A program made the translations under genes and the position numbers. The notes below the pieces were generated by a model, which saw only the letters and a program-made list of their open reading frames with translations, was not told the origin of the DNA and ran no database searches. Positions 25,310 through 36,155 of a stretch of DNA of 64,000 nucleotides are shown piece by piece. Each line of letters opens with the position of its first letter. Position 1 is the first letter of the stretch. Origin of the DNA: Vespula vulgaris (taxonomy: Eukaryota; Arthropoda; Insecta; Hymenoptera; Vespidae); NCBI RefSeq assembly GCF_905475345.1, contig NC_066586.1, forward strand, positions 2,107,001 to 2,171,000, in the 5' to 3' direction.

Positions 25310-25460
25310 GACTTGACAAAAGCTGGAACACTTTGCCCTGATGCAAGCAAGGTGTCCCTCTGCTTGATCTTCCCTGCGTTCGATGTCACAGTGCTAACAG
25401 CTTCCACGTGCCTGACACGTGTCAGACGTTAGCGTGTGACAATCCCACGTTTAACTTGGA
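25310..25460. promoter_or_regulatory. Double CACGTG island with a 14-bp palindrome
   Basis: CCACGTG at 25404-25410 is followed by the perfect palindrome CTGACACGTGTCAG (25412-25425). This gives two canonical CACGTG E-boxes 12 bp apart, the second flanked on both sides by TGACA/TGTCA, the TALE homeodomain core. Flanks are unique and GC-richer than the surroundings. Confidence 0.35.
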
Positions 25461-26660
25461 TTACTTAGTGAACCTGTACTTTCCGATCGATTTAAATCTT
25501 GCTATAATCATTTGTTTGATATTTAATAAAAAAATATATATATATTATCGACGATATTTATTAAATTTAATATTTATTAAATATATTTATTTAAATCATA
25601 AAAACGACTCGAGTGATAGCGTAAGAAAATAATACAAAACGGAATAAAGAATAAGCACGTCGTCGTCTTTGAGTTCACGGAAGCATGACGTGTACGATCG
25701 ACAATAAATATGCTCTATATAATCCAGGAATGGCTCTGGCAAGATATAGAAGAGCTTCACGACTCCCTGCCGTGCGACGCGTGTCACACATAACGTCGTA
25801 GTAACGACTTTTCCAACTTTACGACTCTCAATTAGGATTAAATCCGATTGCTACCCTTAAAGGTATATAATCGAGCCGAGTGGTGGTCGCCTTGAAAAAA
25901 TTATCCCTTAATCGTACATTAACGACCTCGAAGATGGTACAGTAGAAAAATATTTACGATCTTTTCGTTCGATCTCTTCATCTTCGAAGAAGAATAAATA
26001 TTTATTCAATGACAAATAATAAGAAATATCAAAGAATTCGCGAGAGATCGGAAGTTTATTCGAGGACGTTTGTTGATTGAAAGATTGTTAGGTGATGGTG
26101 GTAGTGGAGGCGTTGGGTGGAGAGCTAGCTCAATCGAAAAGTCATTACAACTTTTTGCCGACTCAATCAAGAAGTTAATGTCCTTTAACCTTTCCAGATA
26201 TTCCCTGTAGATTTGTTGGAATCACGAGAACAACGTAAAAATCCGACATCTCTCACATGCGCGATAAAATAGATTACTGGCTTATGATTGATCGCCTATT
26301 GCTATATCCAGAAGAGGAACTCAGATTTCTTTTCTTTTCTTTTTTCTTTTCTTTTCTTTGGTTGTTTTGCTTTTTGGTCGATATGTCGAGCGATTAACGT
26401 TGGACGTAATCATGTATTTTAGGTATTTCTCACAGTTTTGGCAACTATCGTATGTCATTTAGTTAGGATCAAGACATGTATCGAAGCGACGAGAAACGAG
26501 GATAATTCGTCAGGAAGATAATCCTGGAAGCGATGATCCCTTACGGAGCTTGGTGGTACCTTCTGTCTAACGCAGTCGATTTAACGCGCCTCATTTCTCT
26601 TTGTCGACGAGTCGTTCGTTTCGGCCAATGACCACGAATGAAGATCTATCGTATGAAATG

Positions 26661-26690
26661 AGAAAGAGAGAGAGAGAGAGAAAGAGAGAG

Positions 26691-26725
<35 letters not shown>
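26661..26725. repeat. (GA)n tract, interrupted
   Basis: GA runs with AAAG breaks. Confidence 0.97.
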
Positions 26726-26728
<3 letters not shown>

Positions 26729-27032
26729 ACGTTTGCTCGTTGATGATTAGATCTTCATCGAACTCGATCCTACAAACCCGTATAAATTTGTATATCCTAT
26801 AATTTATCGTCACCGAAGTCACGCACAATACTCGATGGAATACTTTATCCTCTCGGAAACGAGAACAGGTTTCAAAACGAAACAGGTGTGTCAGCAGAAC
26901 TGGGATCGTTCCACAGCTTGCAGAAAGTGCTGATTCCGAAAGGATCGATACAAATTTATCTTTTAGCTTTCATCGTTCCGAGTTGAATAATCGATTCGAG
27001 TGTATATATGACTATATATATTACATGACCGT

Positions 27033-27100
27033 GCGTGTATATATATATATATGTATGTATGTGTGTGTGTGTGTGTGTGCGTGTGCGTGTGTGTGTATGT
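27033..27100. repeat. (TA)n/(GT)n composite microsatellite
   Basis: TA units pass into GTAT and then (GT)n. This is one of few GT arrays in the window and a potential Z-DNA former. Confidence 0.96.
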
Positions 27101-27197
27101 AATTATTATTTCTTAAAACTTTAATATTATCCACGAATAGAAAGATCGTCGAGTTGGGAAAATGAATCCGTCGATGTTCCGAAATTGGTCGAGCATA

Positions 27198-27198
27198 A

Positions 27199-27248
<50 letters not shown>
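27198..27248. repeat. (AAT)n microsatellite
   Basis: About 17 units. It lies about 590 bp upstream of the zinc-finger promoter. Confidence 0.98.
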
Positions 27249-27249
<1 letters not shown>

Positions 27250-27465
27250 GAGAAAGAAAAAGAAAAATGAAAGAGAGGAAAGGGCAAACGAACCGGCGTT
27301 AAAAATATTCAAGATCGTTCGTCAGGCTGTATTACAACATAAAGCATCCTCCCTCAAGCGTTGTTCTCGCGATCGGCACTACTACCATCGTCACCACCGT
27401 CACCAGAATTCTTTCGAGAATAGGATTGCGCAACGCGTGTGAGAGAATGAAAGAGAAGAGAAAGG

Positions 27466-27832
27466 GAAGGGAAGGGGGAGGGAGAGATAGATATAGGGGT
27501 TGGGGTGAGTGGGAGGAAAAAGGAGTCGTCGACGTCGACGGCGATCCCGGGCACATGTGTCGAACCTGAAATATGTAGGCGTGGTCTAGATGGGACTAAC
27601 AGACGCGTCCCGACGACCGAATATGTTCACCCCCTTCGTACGCTCCACCCTCGAATAGTAGTCGACGCTTCGCTATTGGCCGGCACCACCCTCGGTCGTC
27701 TCCACCTGCCTTCGAGCTACCCTCCACGAAGCAACCCCTAAATACGGGGGATGCGCGAACGGTTCCCTCATTTTATCCTCGGCAACGCCGAAACGCGCGT
27801 CCACCAGAGTGTTCTCCGGATTCGAATAGGAA
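27466..27832 (+). promoter_or_regulatory. Proximal upstream region of the zinc-finger gene
   Basis: A purine/G-rich tract (27466-27523) is followed by a perfect 12-bp palindrome GTCGACGTCGAC (27528-27539) with a central GACGTC. GC-rich unique sequence then runs to the initiator and includes the reversed CCAAT box at 27675. The 78-codon open frame across here has no coding character beyond its GC content, so I treat the stretch as promoter-proximal regulatory DNA. Confidence 0.4.
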
Positions 27833-27866
27833 TCAGTGCGCGGATTCGAAGCCTCAGCCTCGGATC
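27833..27866 (+). promoter_or_regulatory. Inr + DPE core promoter of the zinc-finger gene
   Basis: TCAGTG at 27833-27838 matches the arthropod initiator TCAKTY except at the last base, which puts +1 at A27835. Counting from it, +28 to +32 (27862-27866) reads GGATC, which fits the DPE consensus RGWYV at every position and at the obligatory spacing. No TATA box lies 25-35 bp upstream, as expected for a DPE promoter. A reversed CCAAT (ATTGG) lies at 27675-27679. The promoter sits 191 bp upstream of a perfect splice donor. A second TCAGTG at 27898 has no DPE at +28. Confidence 0.6.
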
Positions 27867-28025
27867 TTGAACTTTTTGTGCTTCCTCGAGAATTATATCA
27901 GTGTTAACGAATGCCATCATATTGGGAGGTGCCTTTCCTAAGGAGAAGAAGAAGAAGAAGAAGTCGTCGTATTTGCAAAGTCACACGTTGAGCGGACAAA
28001 GGCGTATAGTCTAACACGTGCTCCG
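27835..28025 (+). other. 5' UTR exon 1 of the zinc-finger gene, with an upstream ORF
   Basis: The exon runs from the predicted TSS to a perfect donor, CG|GTAAGT at 28025/28026. It contains a 26-codon upstream ORF at 27911-27991 that starts at ATGCCATCA and includes a purine-rich (AGA)6 run encoding arginines, ending TGA. Such a uORF could reduce translation of the main frame. The exon boundary is inferred from splice signals only. Confidence 0.55.
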
Positions 28026-28250
28026 GTAAGTGTCGTGTTAATTTCATTATTTATAAGATTTTTATCACTCGTTATATCGTATTCTTTTCGTATCATGACC
28101 AATATCGGATATAGCAGATAACACGATGGAGATCATCGTGTTTCGGGCATTCGCGATTCATGAAATGTAAATGCATGCACGTTACGATCTAAATAACTCG
28201 ACACCCGATCCATCATTTATGTATGACCCATTGACGGCAAATTCTCGCAG
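28026..28250 (+). other. Intron 1 of the zinc-finger gene (predicted, 225 nt)
   Basis: The 5' end is GTAAGT (28026-28031) and the 3' end is TTCTCGCAG (28242-28250). The donor is excellent. The acceptor is weak because its pyrimidine tract is interrupted (ACGGCAAATTCTCGCAG). The start codon follows 23 nt after the acceptor. If the intron is not removed, the transcript still carries the full CDS but gains extra upstream ATGs, for example at 28158 and 28171. Confidence 0.5.
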
Positions 28251-28273
28251 GTTGATCATACGGAGCGAGCAGG

Positions 28274-29611
28274 ATGACAATGGAAGATCGCACGGGTGGC
28301 ATCGACCGTGCCGCCCCCGCTACATCGACTACGGCGACAACGGCACTTTTAACGTCGAGTAGTCCGTCCATGATCAGTGATGTCACGTCGGATGCATCTT
28401 ATCCTCTCCAACGTGCCAGTAAGCGTTCCTTCGACGTAGCGTTTCTCGTCGCACCTGACGAAAATCTGGCCCGTAGGCAGAGCGAAAAGCTCCGATTAAT
28501 TTCTGGTAGAAAGGATCGTACGAGAGAATCCGTATCATTGGATAATTCTTTGGATGCCGATAGATTGCCACAGAATTTGACTATAAAGCATTACGACAGC
28601 GACTCTAGCTCGCAGGAGAGACGAAGGCTGATGCATTGTACCGAAAATTCTCTGAGTCCACCGTATGTATCTCCGAGAACGTTAACACCGACATTGCCGG
28701 ACATCGATTCGCGAAGATACGTTCCTACTCGACAACAAAAGAGTCCAAGCCCACCTGGATTTACAGCACAACAATCATTACTAAATACTTGCTCCGAATC
28801 ATTGGATCCAAGTTTAACATGCGGCAAGGTTTACGATAGCAGCTTGCAGTGTCCCGTGGAAAGGCACGGTGAATCCAGAAGCGCTTTCACGAAGGTTCAT
28901 CTTGGTAGTCAAAGAAATGGATTTAGCGACGACGGACAAACTTCGCCAAGATCGTCGATCTCACCGGACGATCGAAGGGAAGGCTATCAAGAGAGCATCA
29001 GTCCTCCGGTCGTTCCTCTGGCAAGTGCGACCACTTACAAATATACCAGTTTTCCCAGCAAAATGACGTATCCCTTTTTGGTCGGTCCCGAAGCAACGGC
29101 CAGTCAGCCTAGTCTCCTGGAGAACTTGAAAATTCCTCAAATAGCACAACCGCCGAAAGTTCCAAGCCCAAAAGTGGCAACTTTTCGGCCGGATCTTCCA
29201 CCAGTTTATCCGAATCTTTCGTACAATCCTATATCCGTTTTTCCACCAATGGCAGATGCTTTGACAAGGCCAAGGTTCTTAGCCACTGCTGCTGGAGTCG
29301 CTGGCCTTTTACCACCGTCCTTCGCTGCTTTGACATTGCCCGCGCAAAATGTTTGCGCCAAGTGCAATCTTTCCTTTCGTATGACATCTGACCTGGTATA
29401 TCACATGAGATCTCATCACAAGAACGAGAACTCTGGGGAAGCTGCTCGTAGGAGGAGAGAAGAAAAATTGAGATGTCCTGTTTGCGACGAAAGCTTTCGC
29501 GAGAGACATCATCTAACAAGGCATATGACAGCTCATCAAGATAAAGAGAGCGACGCTATCGTTGATCAGGTTGAGGTCAAACGGCGTACCACCACCGTTC
29601 ACAGCAAGTGA
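28274..29611 (+). CDS. C2H2 zinc-finger transcription factor, PRDM8/ZNF488-like, without PR domain (445 aa)
   Basis: The reading frame is uninterrupted for 445 codons. The start is ATG 28274 (A at -3), with an in-frame TGA at 28253-28255 just after the upstream splice acceptor, so the protein cannot extend further 5' through that junction. Two C2H2 fingers are visible: C361/C364/H377/H381 and C401/C404/H417/H421. They are separated by 19 residues including a basic run R392-R395, not by a TGEKP linker. The finger sequences (NVCAKCNLSFRMTSDLVYHM, then CPVCDESFRERHHLTRHM) and the preceding LPPSFAALTLPAQ stretch match my memory of the vertebrate PRDM8/ZNF488 C-terminal fingers. Residues 53-59 (FDVAFLV) fit the F-x-[IV]-x-x-[IL]-[LV] spacing of an eh1 Groucho-binding motif. 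The rest is Ser/Pro/Thr-rich and probably disordered. PRDM8 proteins carry an N-terminal PR domain and ZNF488 does not; none is visible here. Inferred role: nuclear DNA-binding repressor, likely neural. Family assignment is confident; exact orthology is not. Confidence 0.93.
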   Translation: MTMEDRTGGIDRAAPATSTTATTALLTSSSPSMISDVTSDASYPLQRASKRSFDVAFLVAPDENLARRQSEKLRLISGRKDRTRESVSLDNSLDADRLPQNLTIKHYDSDSSSQERRRLMHCTENSLSPPYVSPRTLTPTLPDIDSRRYVPTRQQKSPSPPGFTAQQSLLNTCSESLDPSLTCGKVYDSSLQCPVERHGESRSAFTKVHLGSQRNGFSDDGQTSPRSSISPDDRREGYQESISPPVVPLASATTYKYTSFPSKMTYPFLVGPEATASQPSLLENLKIPQIAQPPKVPSPKVATFRPDLPPVYPNLSYNPISVFPPMADALTRPRFLATAAGVAGLLPPSFAALTLPAQNVCAKCNLSFRMTSDLVYHMRSHHKNENSGEAARRRREEKLRCPVCDESFRERHHLTRHMTAHQDKESDAIVDQVEVKRRTTTVHSK

Positions 29612-29845
29612 CGCCGAAAATCCTCACCCGATGACGATTTACTTCCCAGCGGATATTCTTTCGAGAATTGACGCTTCTTTTTTAATCCAATTAACAGACC
29701 AAAAAATAACGTCGATCGTCGAGGATCGTTGTGTATCATCTCGTTTCGTCTTAAACAAATATTTCCGAGATTTCGTGCAATCCCATTTTTTTTTGATTTT
29801 TTGTTTTTTCAGTTCTTATAAATAAAATGAAAAATCGAACGCGCA
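29612..29845 (+). terminator. 3' UTR and poly(A) signal of the zinc-finger gene
   Basis: The sequence after the TGA is AT-rich and non-coding. AATAAA lies at 29821-29826, about 210 nt after the stop, and is followed by U-rich sequence suitable for cleavage. The true 3' end could be further downstream; no other strong signal was seen nearer the stop codon. Confidence 0.5.
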
Positions 29846-30208
29846 CTTGACGTATTTCATCGGGTTATTAATCTTTGTTCGAAATATTACGTAGGATCGT
29901 TCTGTTAAAAATGGTTTTTTCTATTGTTTCGTTCCTTCGTTAATAATTTCGTTCGATATTAGTCGAGACAGTGGTACGTTTCGTGATATTGTTTCGTCAG
30001 TGTGTTAAAGGTATATATGTATATATTAAGACACTGTCGATCTCAATTATGATTTAAAAAAAGAATAGACTCTAGTCGATAATTTTGTGCAGCTCGAAAA
30101 TTAGAACGTAGATCGTTCGACAATTGAACTTTGTCTCCACTTTAAATAACTTCGCACATTCTTCGTAACGCACATATAAAGTAAAGCACTTTACGAAATT
30201 TGTGTCGT

Positions 30209-30211
<3 letters not shown>

Positions 30212-30252
<41 letters not shown>
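30212..30252. repeat. (CATA)n/(AT)n microsatellite
   Basis: Short CATA run then about 16 AT units, in AT-rich sequence after the gene. Confidence 0.96.
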
Positions 30253-30254
<2 letters not shown>

Positions 30255-31723
30255 ACCAATGCGAAAAGTAATCACTATAGATATATTATAACCAATCAAA
30301 TCTATCTTACAATCCGCGGTAAAAAAAAAAGAAAAAAAAAGAAAAGAAAAAAATGGACATTCCCTCTCTAGTCAATATTAGGTAGGAAGAATTTGTAAAT
30401 ATCTTTGTCGATCACAATTTAACTGTCATACACGTACCTATCTTGATCGCATATCAAACGTGCGATAGCACTCCGATAACACACATTTACCAATATTTAA
30501 AAAACTAACATATGCATACATATATCTGAACCGTACTATCGACAAAATTAAAAATGGACAAAGAAATCGATTATGTTCCTCTTAAGTATCACGAATGGAC
30601 AGGTGAATGGAGCGAAAGGGTTATAGTAATAAAGTCTGTTTCGGAGTATGTTCGTATTCAGGAATGGGGGAGGGAGGTGCAACGATGGTGGCAATAAATA
30701 GATCCGTAAACCGTATCCCGCGTCACACACAAACCGTCGGAGCGCGCATAATGGTAGGAAACAATGAATGCCGTAATCGGAAACAGTGCCGGTTTGTTAT
30801 CTGCCATTTACACTCCATTTAACTTCAAACAGTGAATCGGCCAGCGCAGGATTCGCGTTTTAAATACACGCGACCTCCGAACCCACCACCTCCTCCTCTT
30901 CATCCTCCACCACCACCCTCTCCTCCTCTATTTCTCTTCCACTACCTCCTTCCTCTTCCTCCCTTTAGATTTACCCTTCGAGCCGGCGCGTCGCGCATCG
31001 CCTCGCCCTTTCGTATCCATTCTCCACTGTTACGAGCTTAACGCAGGGTTAAGCGTTGTCCTCGACCAACGAGTATTTAGTAATCGTGTGAAATCGTTGG
31101 ATTATCGTCGTTTTCGCACTCACCTTACCTTTCGTCAATTTTTCTTTATTTCTTTCATTTCTTTTTTCCTCTTCTTTTTCGTTTTTTTTTTTTTCTTTTG
31201 ACTATGAAATTGATTCATTGAAGATTATAAATTAGCAAATCATAATCACGGAAGAATTGGTACAATAATAATCTTTCTCTCTGTTTCAAAAAACTAAACT
31301 ATGTAAAAATGTATACTAGATCGTTCGAAAATTTTTACGACGTTGTAGGAACTATTCTCGGAGTTTTCATAAAGTCGTATCGTACGGTCAGATTCATTCG
31401 TAAGATATTATAAGTAAGATTCGAGTAAGTATTATCTACAGTATTCTGTACAGCAATAATCACAGTAGCGTGTAAATATTCGCAGTAGAATTCTTTATTG
31501 GGTCTCTAGCGACAGATAAGTCGATGAAAATTACAAGGTACTTCACAAATAAATCGACGTTGTAATCATACGATACTTCAACATAAAAATCGTTTCACGT
31601 GTCTAATTCATACGAATTTATCGAAATAATCTAACGTTTCCCTGACAGGCACTTGTTAGAGTTACGGATAAGGTGATAGATATTAAGTCCGTGTAAATTA
31701 TTCATCTTTACATATGTAAGAAT

Positions 31724-31729
<6 letters not shown>

Positions 31730-31772
<43 letters not shown>
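31730..31772. repeat. (AT)n microsatellite
   Basis: About 21 units. Confidence 0.97.
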
Positions 31773-31776
<4 letters not shown>

Positions 31777-33029
31777 TATATATGTTCTGTTTTATTTTAT
31801 AAAAATTATTTATTGCGGATAAAAAGGTTGCATCTCGTCGATGTAAATACAACATTGTACATATTTACTGTATGTATTCGAAATCGTTGTTAATGAATAA
31901 AAGAATATCCATAATGATGGAAAAAAGAAAGTAGGACGATTTGAAGGACCTCACAAATTTTCTTTCTCTTCTCTTCTTTTTTTTAATCATAGAGCACGAT
32001 TAATTTAATCGTTAATACAGTAAATCAAAATTTCGATTTTTCAAATTATATACTTTCAAAAGATTTAAAAAAAATACTCGAAAATTTTGAAACTTACGTT
32101 TTCAATTTTTCATTGTGAGGAACAATGTGGCTGAGCGTAGATAGCGCTTGGTAAGAAACAAATCGATTTCTCGTTCTCCCGTAGCGTCCGCAGAACGCTA
32201 ACCGAAGAAAGCCGATTACGGAGCAATAGATTAATTTCTGGCCACTCAAAGAACCACCCTAATCTCACAATTTCGAAGTAGATATGAAATCGAACCATAG
32301 GAGACTTATCATTTTTATTTTTCTCCTTTCATCTCGTTGTCCCAACAGGCAATACCATTTCTATTATCTACTATATAGTTCAACTAATTATAGACTTAAA
32401 ACAGAGGGGCTTTAAACCGATAGATGCACGACAAAACAAAAAGAGAAAAACATTATCCAAAAGAAAAATCGATTTAATACGATTCGAGTGATGATCGACT
32501 TGTTGAATAGAACAACTCGAAAACGACAGATCCATAAAGGATTTTACCCTGCGAAAGAAAATCAGAAACTCTCGAGAGAAGAAGTCCATGGAGAATCCCC
32601 TTAAACGGGTAACGTTAAGCTCGTTGAAACCGCGGCCAATACGACAAACAATCTCTTACTGCCCTTCGAAGCCGGCTTAAGTTCTGGCCCAACCCCTCGG
32701 AAGTAAGTGTACTTACCCTCTGCCCGAGGTCCATAAAGATAAATAACCGAGCTGAGTTGAGGCGCTGCATCGAGGAAAAGAGATCCCCTTTCGAATCATC
32801 CCTTTTCATCATTCTCTTTCACTATACTTACGTAAACCAACACAAACTGAAAGTCCTTTCTCTTTTCGCTAGTTTCAAGATCGTACGATCCTCTCTCTCT
32901 CTGTCTCTTTCTTTCTCTCTCTCTCTAGCATTCTCTCTTTCTTTCACCCTCGATTCCCACCCTCGTTAGCGATACTTTCCGTTACGAATCGCGCGCATGC
33001 TTGTTTTGTGTCACCGAAATAATGACAAT

Positions 33030-33180
33030 GTCATAGCCGAGGGCCGATTCGTTATGGCGCGCTTGGCACGTGGGCTACGATTGGATGCGGATATGCTAAT
33101 ATGGCGTCCGTTCCAAGACATTAAGTCCTCGGCTTCGGCGATCCTCGCCAGGCGAACATCGTCTTCGTGCACTTGACTGA
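33030..33180. promoter_or_regulatory. Island with fused ATGCTAAT and ATGGCG motifs
   Basis: ATGCTAAT (33093-33100) directly abuts ATGGCG (33101-33106), forming AATATGGCGTC at 33098-33108. A second TTATGGCGCGC lies at 33053-33063 and GGCACGTGGG near 33065. The combination recurs at 38773 and 45172-45212. Confidence 0.4.
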
Positions 33181-33897
33181 GTCTCTCACCGTTGCACTTA
33201 CGATATAGTAAGTATACATGTATGTAAGGATACATAAGTTGTGTGTATATCCGGATATTTCTTTTCTTTATATGCCCTACGCCATTCTATCGGTGACTCT
33301 CTCTCTCTCTCTCTGTCTCTCTTTCTTCCTCTCTTTCTCCCTTATTTCATTTTTGACGGGATAGAAAGGAGAATGTACTCTTTATTCGATTCCCTTCTTC
33401 TTTCAAATATTCCTTAACATTTTTGAGCGCAGAGAGTATTTGTTTGTTCAGTATACAGATATATTTATTGCATGGAAATTTCTATAACTAGCAGACATCG
33501 TTTAGAGTTAAATAGGATGAACGAAGATAGGAACAAAAGAGTACGTGAAGCTTTGTTATCTCAAAGGCAAGGAGCAACCCCAATTCGTGATTCGTCACAG
33601 TTCTTCGTATGCGATCATGTAACTTGACTGCGAACACGTAGTTTACACCGGTCTCACGATAATCCTAGACGTGGGATTTTGATCTCGATGAGCCGTCGCT
33701 AAACGATTTCTTTTGATACGCTTACGCTTGTCCAGGGCATATGCTCTAATATGTGGTGTTCTGATTTTCACACGGCATAAGTATATATGTAATATATAGA
33801 AAGAAAAGCGATCGTTACGAACTTAGAAACTTACAAGCGATAAACGTGACGTTCTTTTTTCTTGAATCGCGTGTTTTACTCGAATGATCGAACTGAT

Positions 33898-33900
<3 letters not shown>

Positions 33901-33951
<51 letters not shown>
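33901..33951. repeat. (GA)n microsatellite
   Basis: 25 pure units, followed by GTGAGAGAT variants to about 33990. Confidence 0.98.
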
Positions 33952-33954
<3 letters not shown>

Positions 33955-34204
33955 GTGAGAGATAGTGAGAGAGGGAGGGGGAAAGAGAATATTCGAGAGG
34001 AGAATAGAACGGACGTCGAACAGCAAAATCGGTGGTGGCGGGTTGGAGGAACGGAAAGGATAACCTTGAACGTGGAAACCGAGAGACGTCTGCTTATTTA
34101 CGACGTCGGTACGATGAAAAACGGAAGCCGACCCGGGTGCGATCGTGCGGCCGGACCATCCGCGGAAAAGCCGGAGCAAATGTGAGGGAGTGAGTGAGAG
34201 AGTC

Positions 34205-34208
<4 letters not shown>

Positions 34209-34245
<37 letters not shown>
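34209..34245. repeat. (GA)n microsatellite
   Basis: About 18 pure units. Confidence 0.97.
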
Positions 34246-34250
<5 letters not shown>

Positions 34251-35321
34251 GTTGCTCCACTCGGAGGCACTACCCCCTTCCTCCTCTAGCCCATCTCTCT
34301 CTTCTGCCGGAGCGCACCTTGATTTACTGTCGGCGATATTTTCTCGTCGGCGCTAGTTGGCGCCTACCACACCAACCCCACTCTCCCCCTAAACCACCCC
34401 CCGACAATGGTGCTCGCTTGACATTTTGTTTCGAATTATTGCCCGCGTTTGTTCACCTACGCCTCGTTCCGACTCTACTCTTTTGGACGGGCTTTATATT
34501 TTTTCGCGGTCTCTTTGTTGTATCCCTCAACGCGTTGATAGGAACGTTGACGAGTGAGAACTATGACATATCCTTCTATATATATAATATATATTTTTGT
34601 CTTTTTATTTTTTTGAATAAAATGGACTTGAATAGATTGTTTTAAGAAATGAAATCATAAGACAAGAGAAAGACAAAAGAAAGATAGAGAGACAGAGAGA
34701 GATAGGGTTACTATAACTTAATCAGATCGAGTAGTCAGTTCTGTAGTAGATCAGATCGAGTAGTCTCGTCTGATAGTAGAAAAAAGACTTTCGACCCTGT
34801 TTAAATATGTCCGACCACAAAGCAATAAAATATCTTTATCTTACTCGTGCCATTAGCCCCTTGATTCGGAAGGGTCCAATTTACATTCCTATCGGAGCTT
34901 CGAAAAGATAAGTCCATTTAAATAAATTAGTAGTGCTATCTTAACGCATGAAAAGTATAAGAGGGGAGGATTAAATAATATTTTATCAATTTTCGTTAGG
35001 ATTCGTTACGCAACTTGCTCTTACGTTTGCATCCTTGATGATATCATACCCCCTATTTCGCATATGGATGTGATTTATTATCATTCTTCAATAAATGATC
35101 GCGTCAAAGATCTGTAATGTTCTTAAACTAAATAGATATTATTTGTTCGATAAAAATGTATTTTATTTTTCGGGACAATGTTGAACAAGGCAGAGGATAC
35201 GTTTAATTTTTCGAAACAGACCGCACGGCGGACATTTTCGCGCGTCGTAACGCTCGTCTGGCCGCGCAATTGCTTTTCTCCGGTAGTAGCCGGTGTCGTA
35301 TATATGTATGAGTATGTTGAG
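34246..35321. other. Non-coding DNA
   Basis: C-rich 34365-34405 (three C-tracts of four or more), the 16-bp direct repeat, then AT-rich sequence. Confidence 0.5.
34721..34765. repeat. 16-bp direct repeat
   Basis: ATCAGATCGAGTAGTC occurs at 34721-34736 and again at 34750-34765. Short local duplication with no coding context. Confidence 0.8.
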
Positions 35322-35370
35322 AGAGAAGGAGAGAAAGAGAGATAGAGAGAGAAAGAGAGAGAGAGAGAGG
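35322..35370. repeat. Imperfect (GA)n tract
   Basis: GA with AAAG and GATA interruptions, left edge of the 35.4-kb island. Confidence 0.94.
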
Positions 35371-35399
35371 TAGGACAATATAATGGGGCATAACAACGG

Positions 35400-35620
35400 C
35401 GTTAACACGCACCGGCCGACCCCGGACGCGACCTGCGACCCTCCCCGCCTGAATTACACCTCTGATAATTACTAGAAATTAATGCCCGAGCCTTATACCC
35501 GGTCCGTCCATTGTGCCGGCCAAGCTCCGTGCATTTACACGAGCACGGAACTACCTGCTTTTAGGGCGTTAATCGTTACGTATCTGACAAGGGATTAGGG
35601 AGATCCATCACGATCGTATT
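35400..35620. promoter_or_regulatory. GC-rich island with homeodomain-type cores
   Basis: Unique sequence with CTGATAATTACTAG and AAATTAATGCC near 35461-35484, flanked by CpG-rich stretches, directly after a (GA)n tract. No coding frame survives on either strand. Confidence 0.25.
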
Positions 35621-36155
35621 CCCATCGGTATTCATCAAGGATTCTGGAATTTAGTAGTAAATGAATGGAGCCAATAGGTGTTACATAAGTATACTTATTG
35701 TTTTCTCTATTAATTTGGCGCACTTATTATTTTTTATTCATTTTTATCTGTTCGTGAAAATCGATCATATCATAAAAAAAAGATATTGAAACTTTTCGAT
35801 ATATTCAAGAAATTGAGCGAGCAAGACGAATCGTGAAATTGAAAATAAAAAAAGAAAAAAAAAGAAAAGGAATGAAAATAGGGCGCCGACAAGGAGTAGT
35901 GGAACAAGCGGAGGCATCGAAGTGGTCGTCGAGAGGGACGGAGGTGATAGGGGGGGGCCGGATTGTAGAGGGGGCTGTATTAAAGCTGCGGCGGGAGCAT
36001 AGCAGCAGATAGTTTAATGTGAATTTATTGCGATCGAGATATCGCACTGGCCAGAAAGCAGAGTCGCGTGCTACGTACGCCGTCAAACCGATAGCTGGGA
36101 CCGCTCGTCGGTGTTTGGTCCATTGTGTAGAACTCCAAACTGGTTCCAAATCGGG

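Larger units (their letters stand above)
25461..27465. other. Non-coding DNA upstream of the zinc-finger gene
   Basis: AT-rich 25480-25660, a mixed block at 25700-26640 with no motif cluster I would defend, then microsatellites. A GCGTGTCACAC element (25780-25790) echoes the 25412 palindrome arm. Confidence 0.45.
29846..33029. other. Non-coding DNA downstream of the zinc-finger gene
   Basis: AT-rich with AT microsatellites. A GC-richer unique patch at 30690-31060 includes a C-rich pyrimidine run (30880-30965). Another unique patch lies at 32580-32770. No coding. Confidence 0.5.

Noticed and set aside
28171..28362. 63-codon frame starting in the predicted intron
   Set aside because: Overlaps the CDS start in another frame and begins inside the intron; no protein character.
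28383..29519. Antisense and alternate-frame ORFs across the zinc-finger CDS
   Set aside because: Shadows of the real reading frame; none has its own promoter, motif or splice signals.
29800..29810. Acceptor-like TTTTTTCAG in the zinc-finger 3' UTR
   Set aside because: T-rich 3' UTR sequence with no matching upstream donor; a second coding exon is not needed because the CDS closes at 29611.
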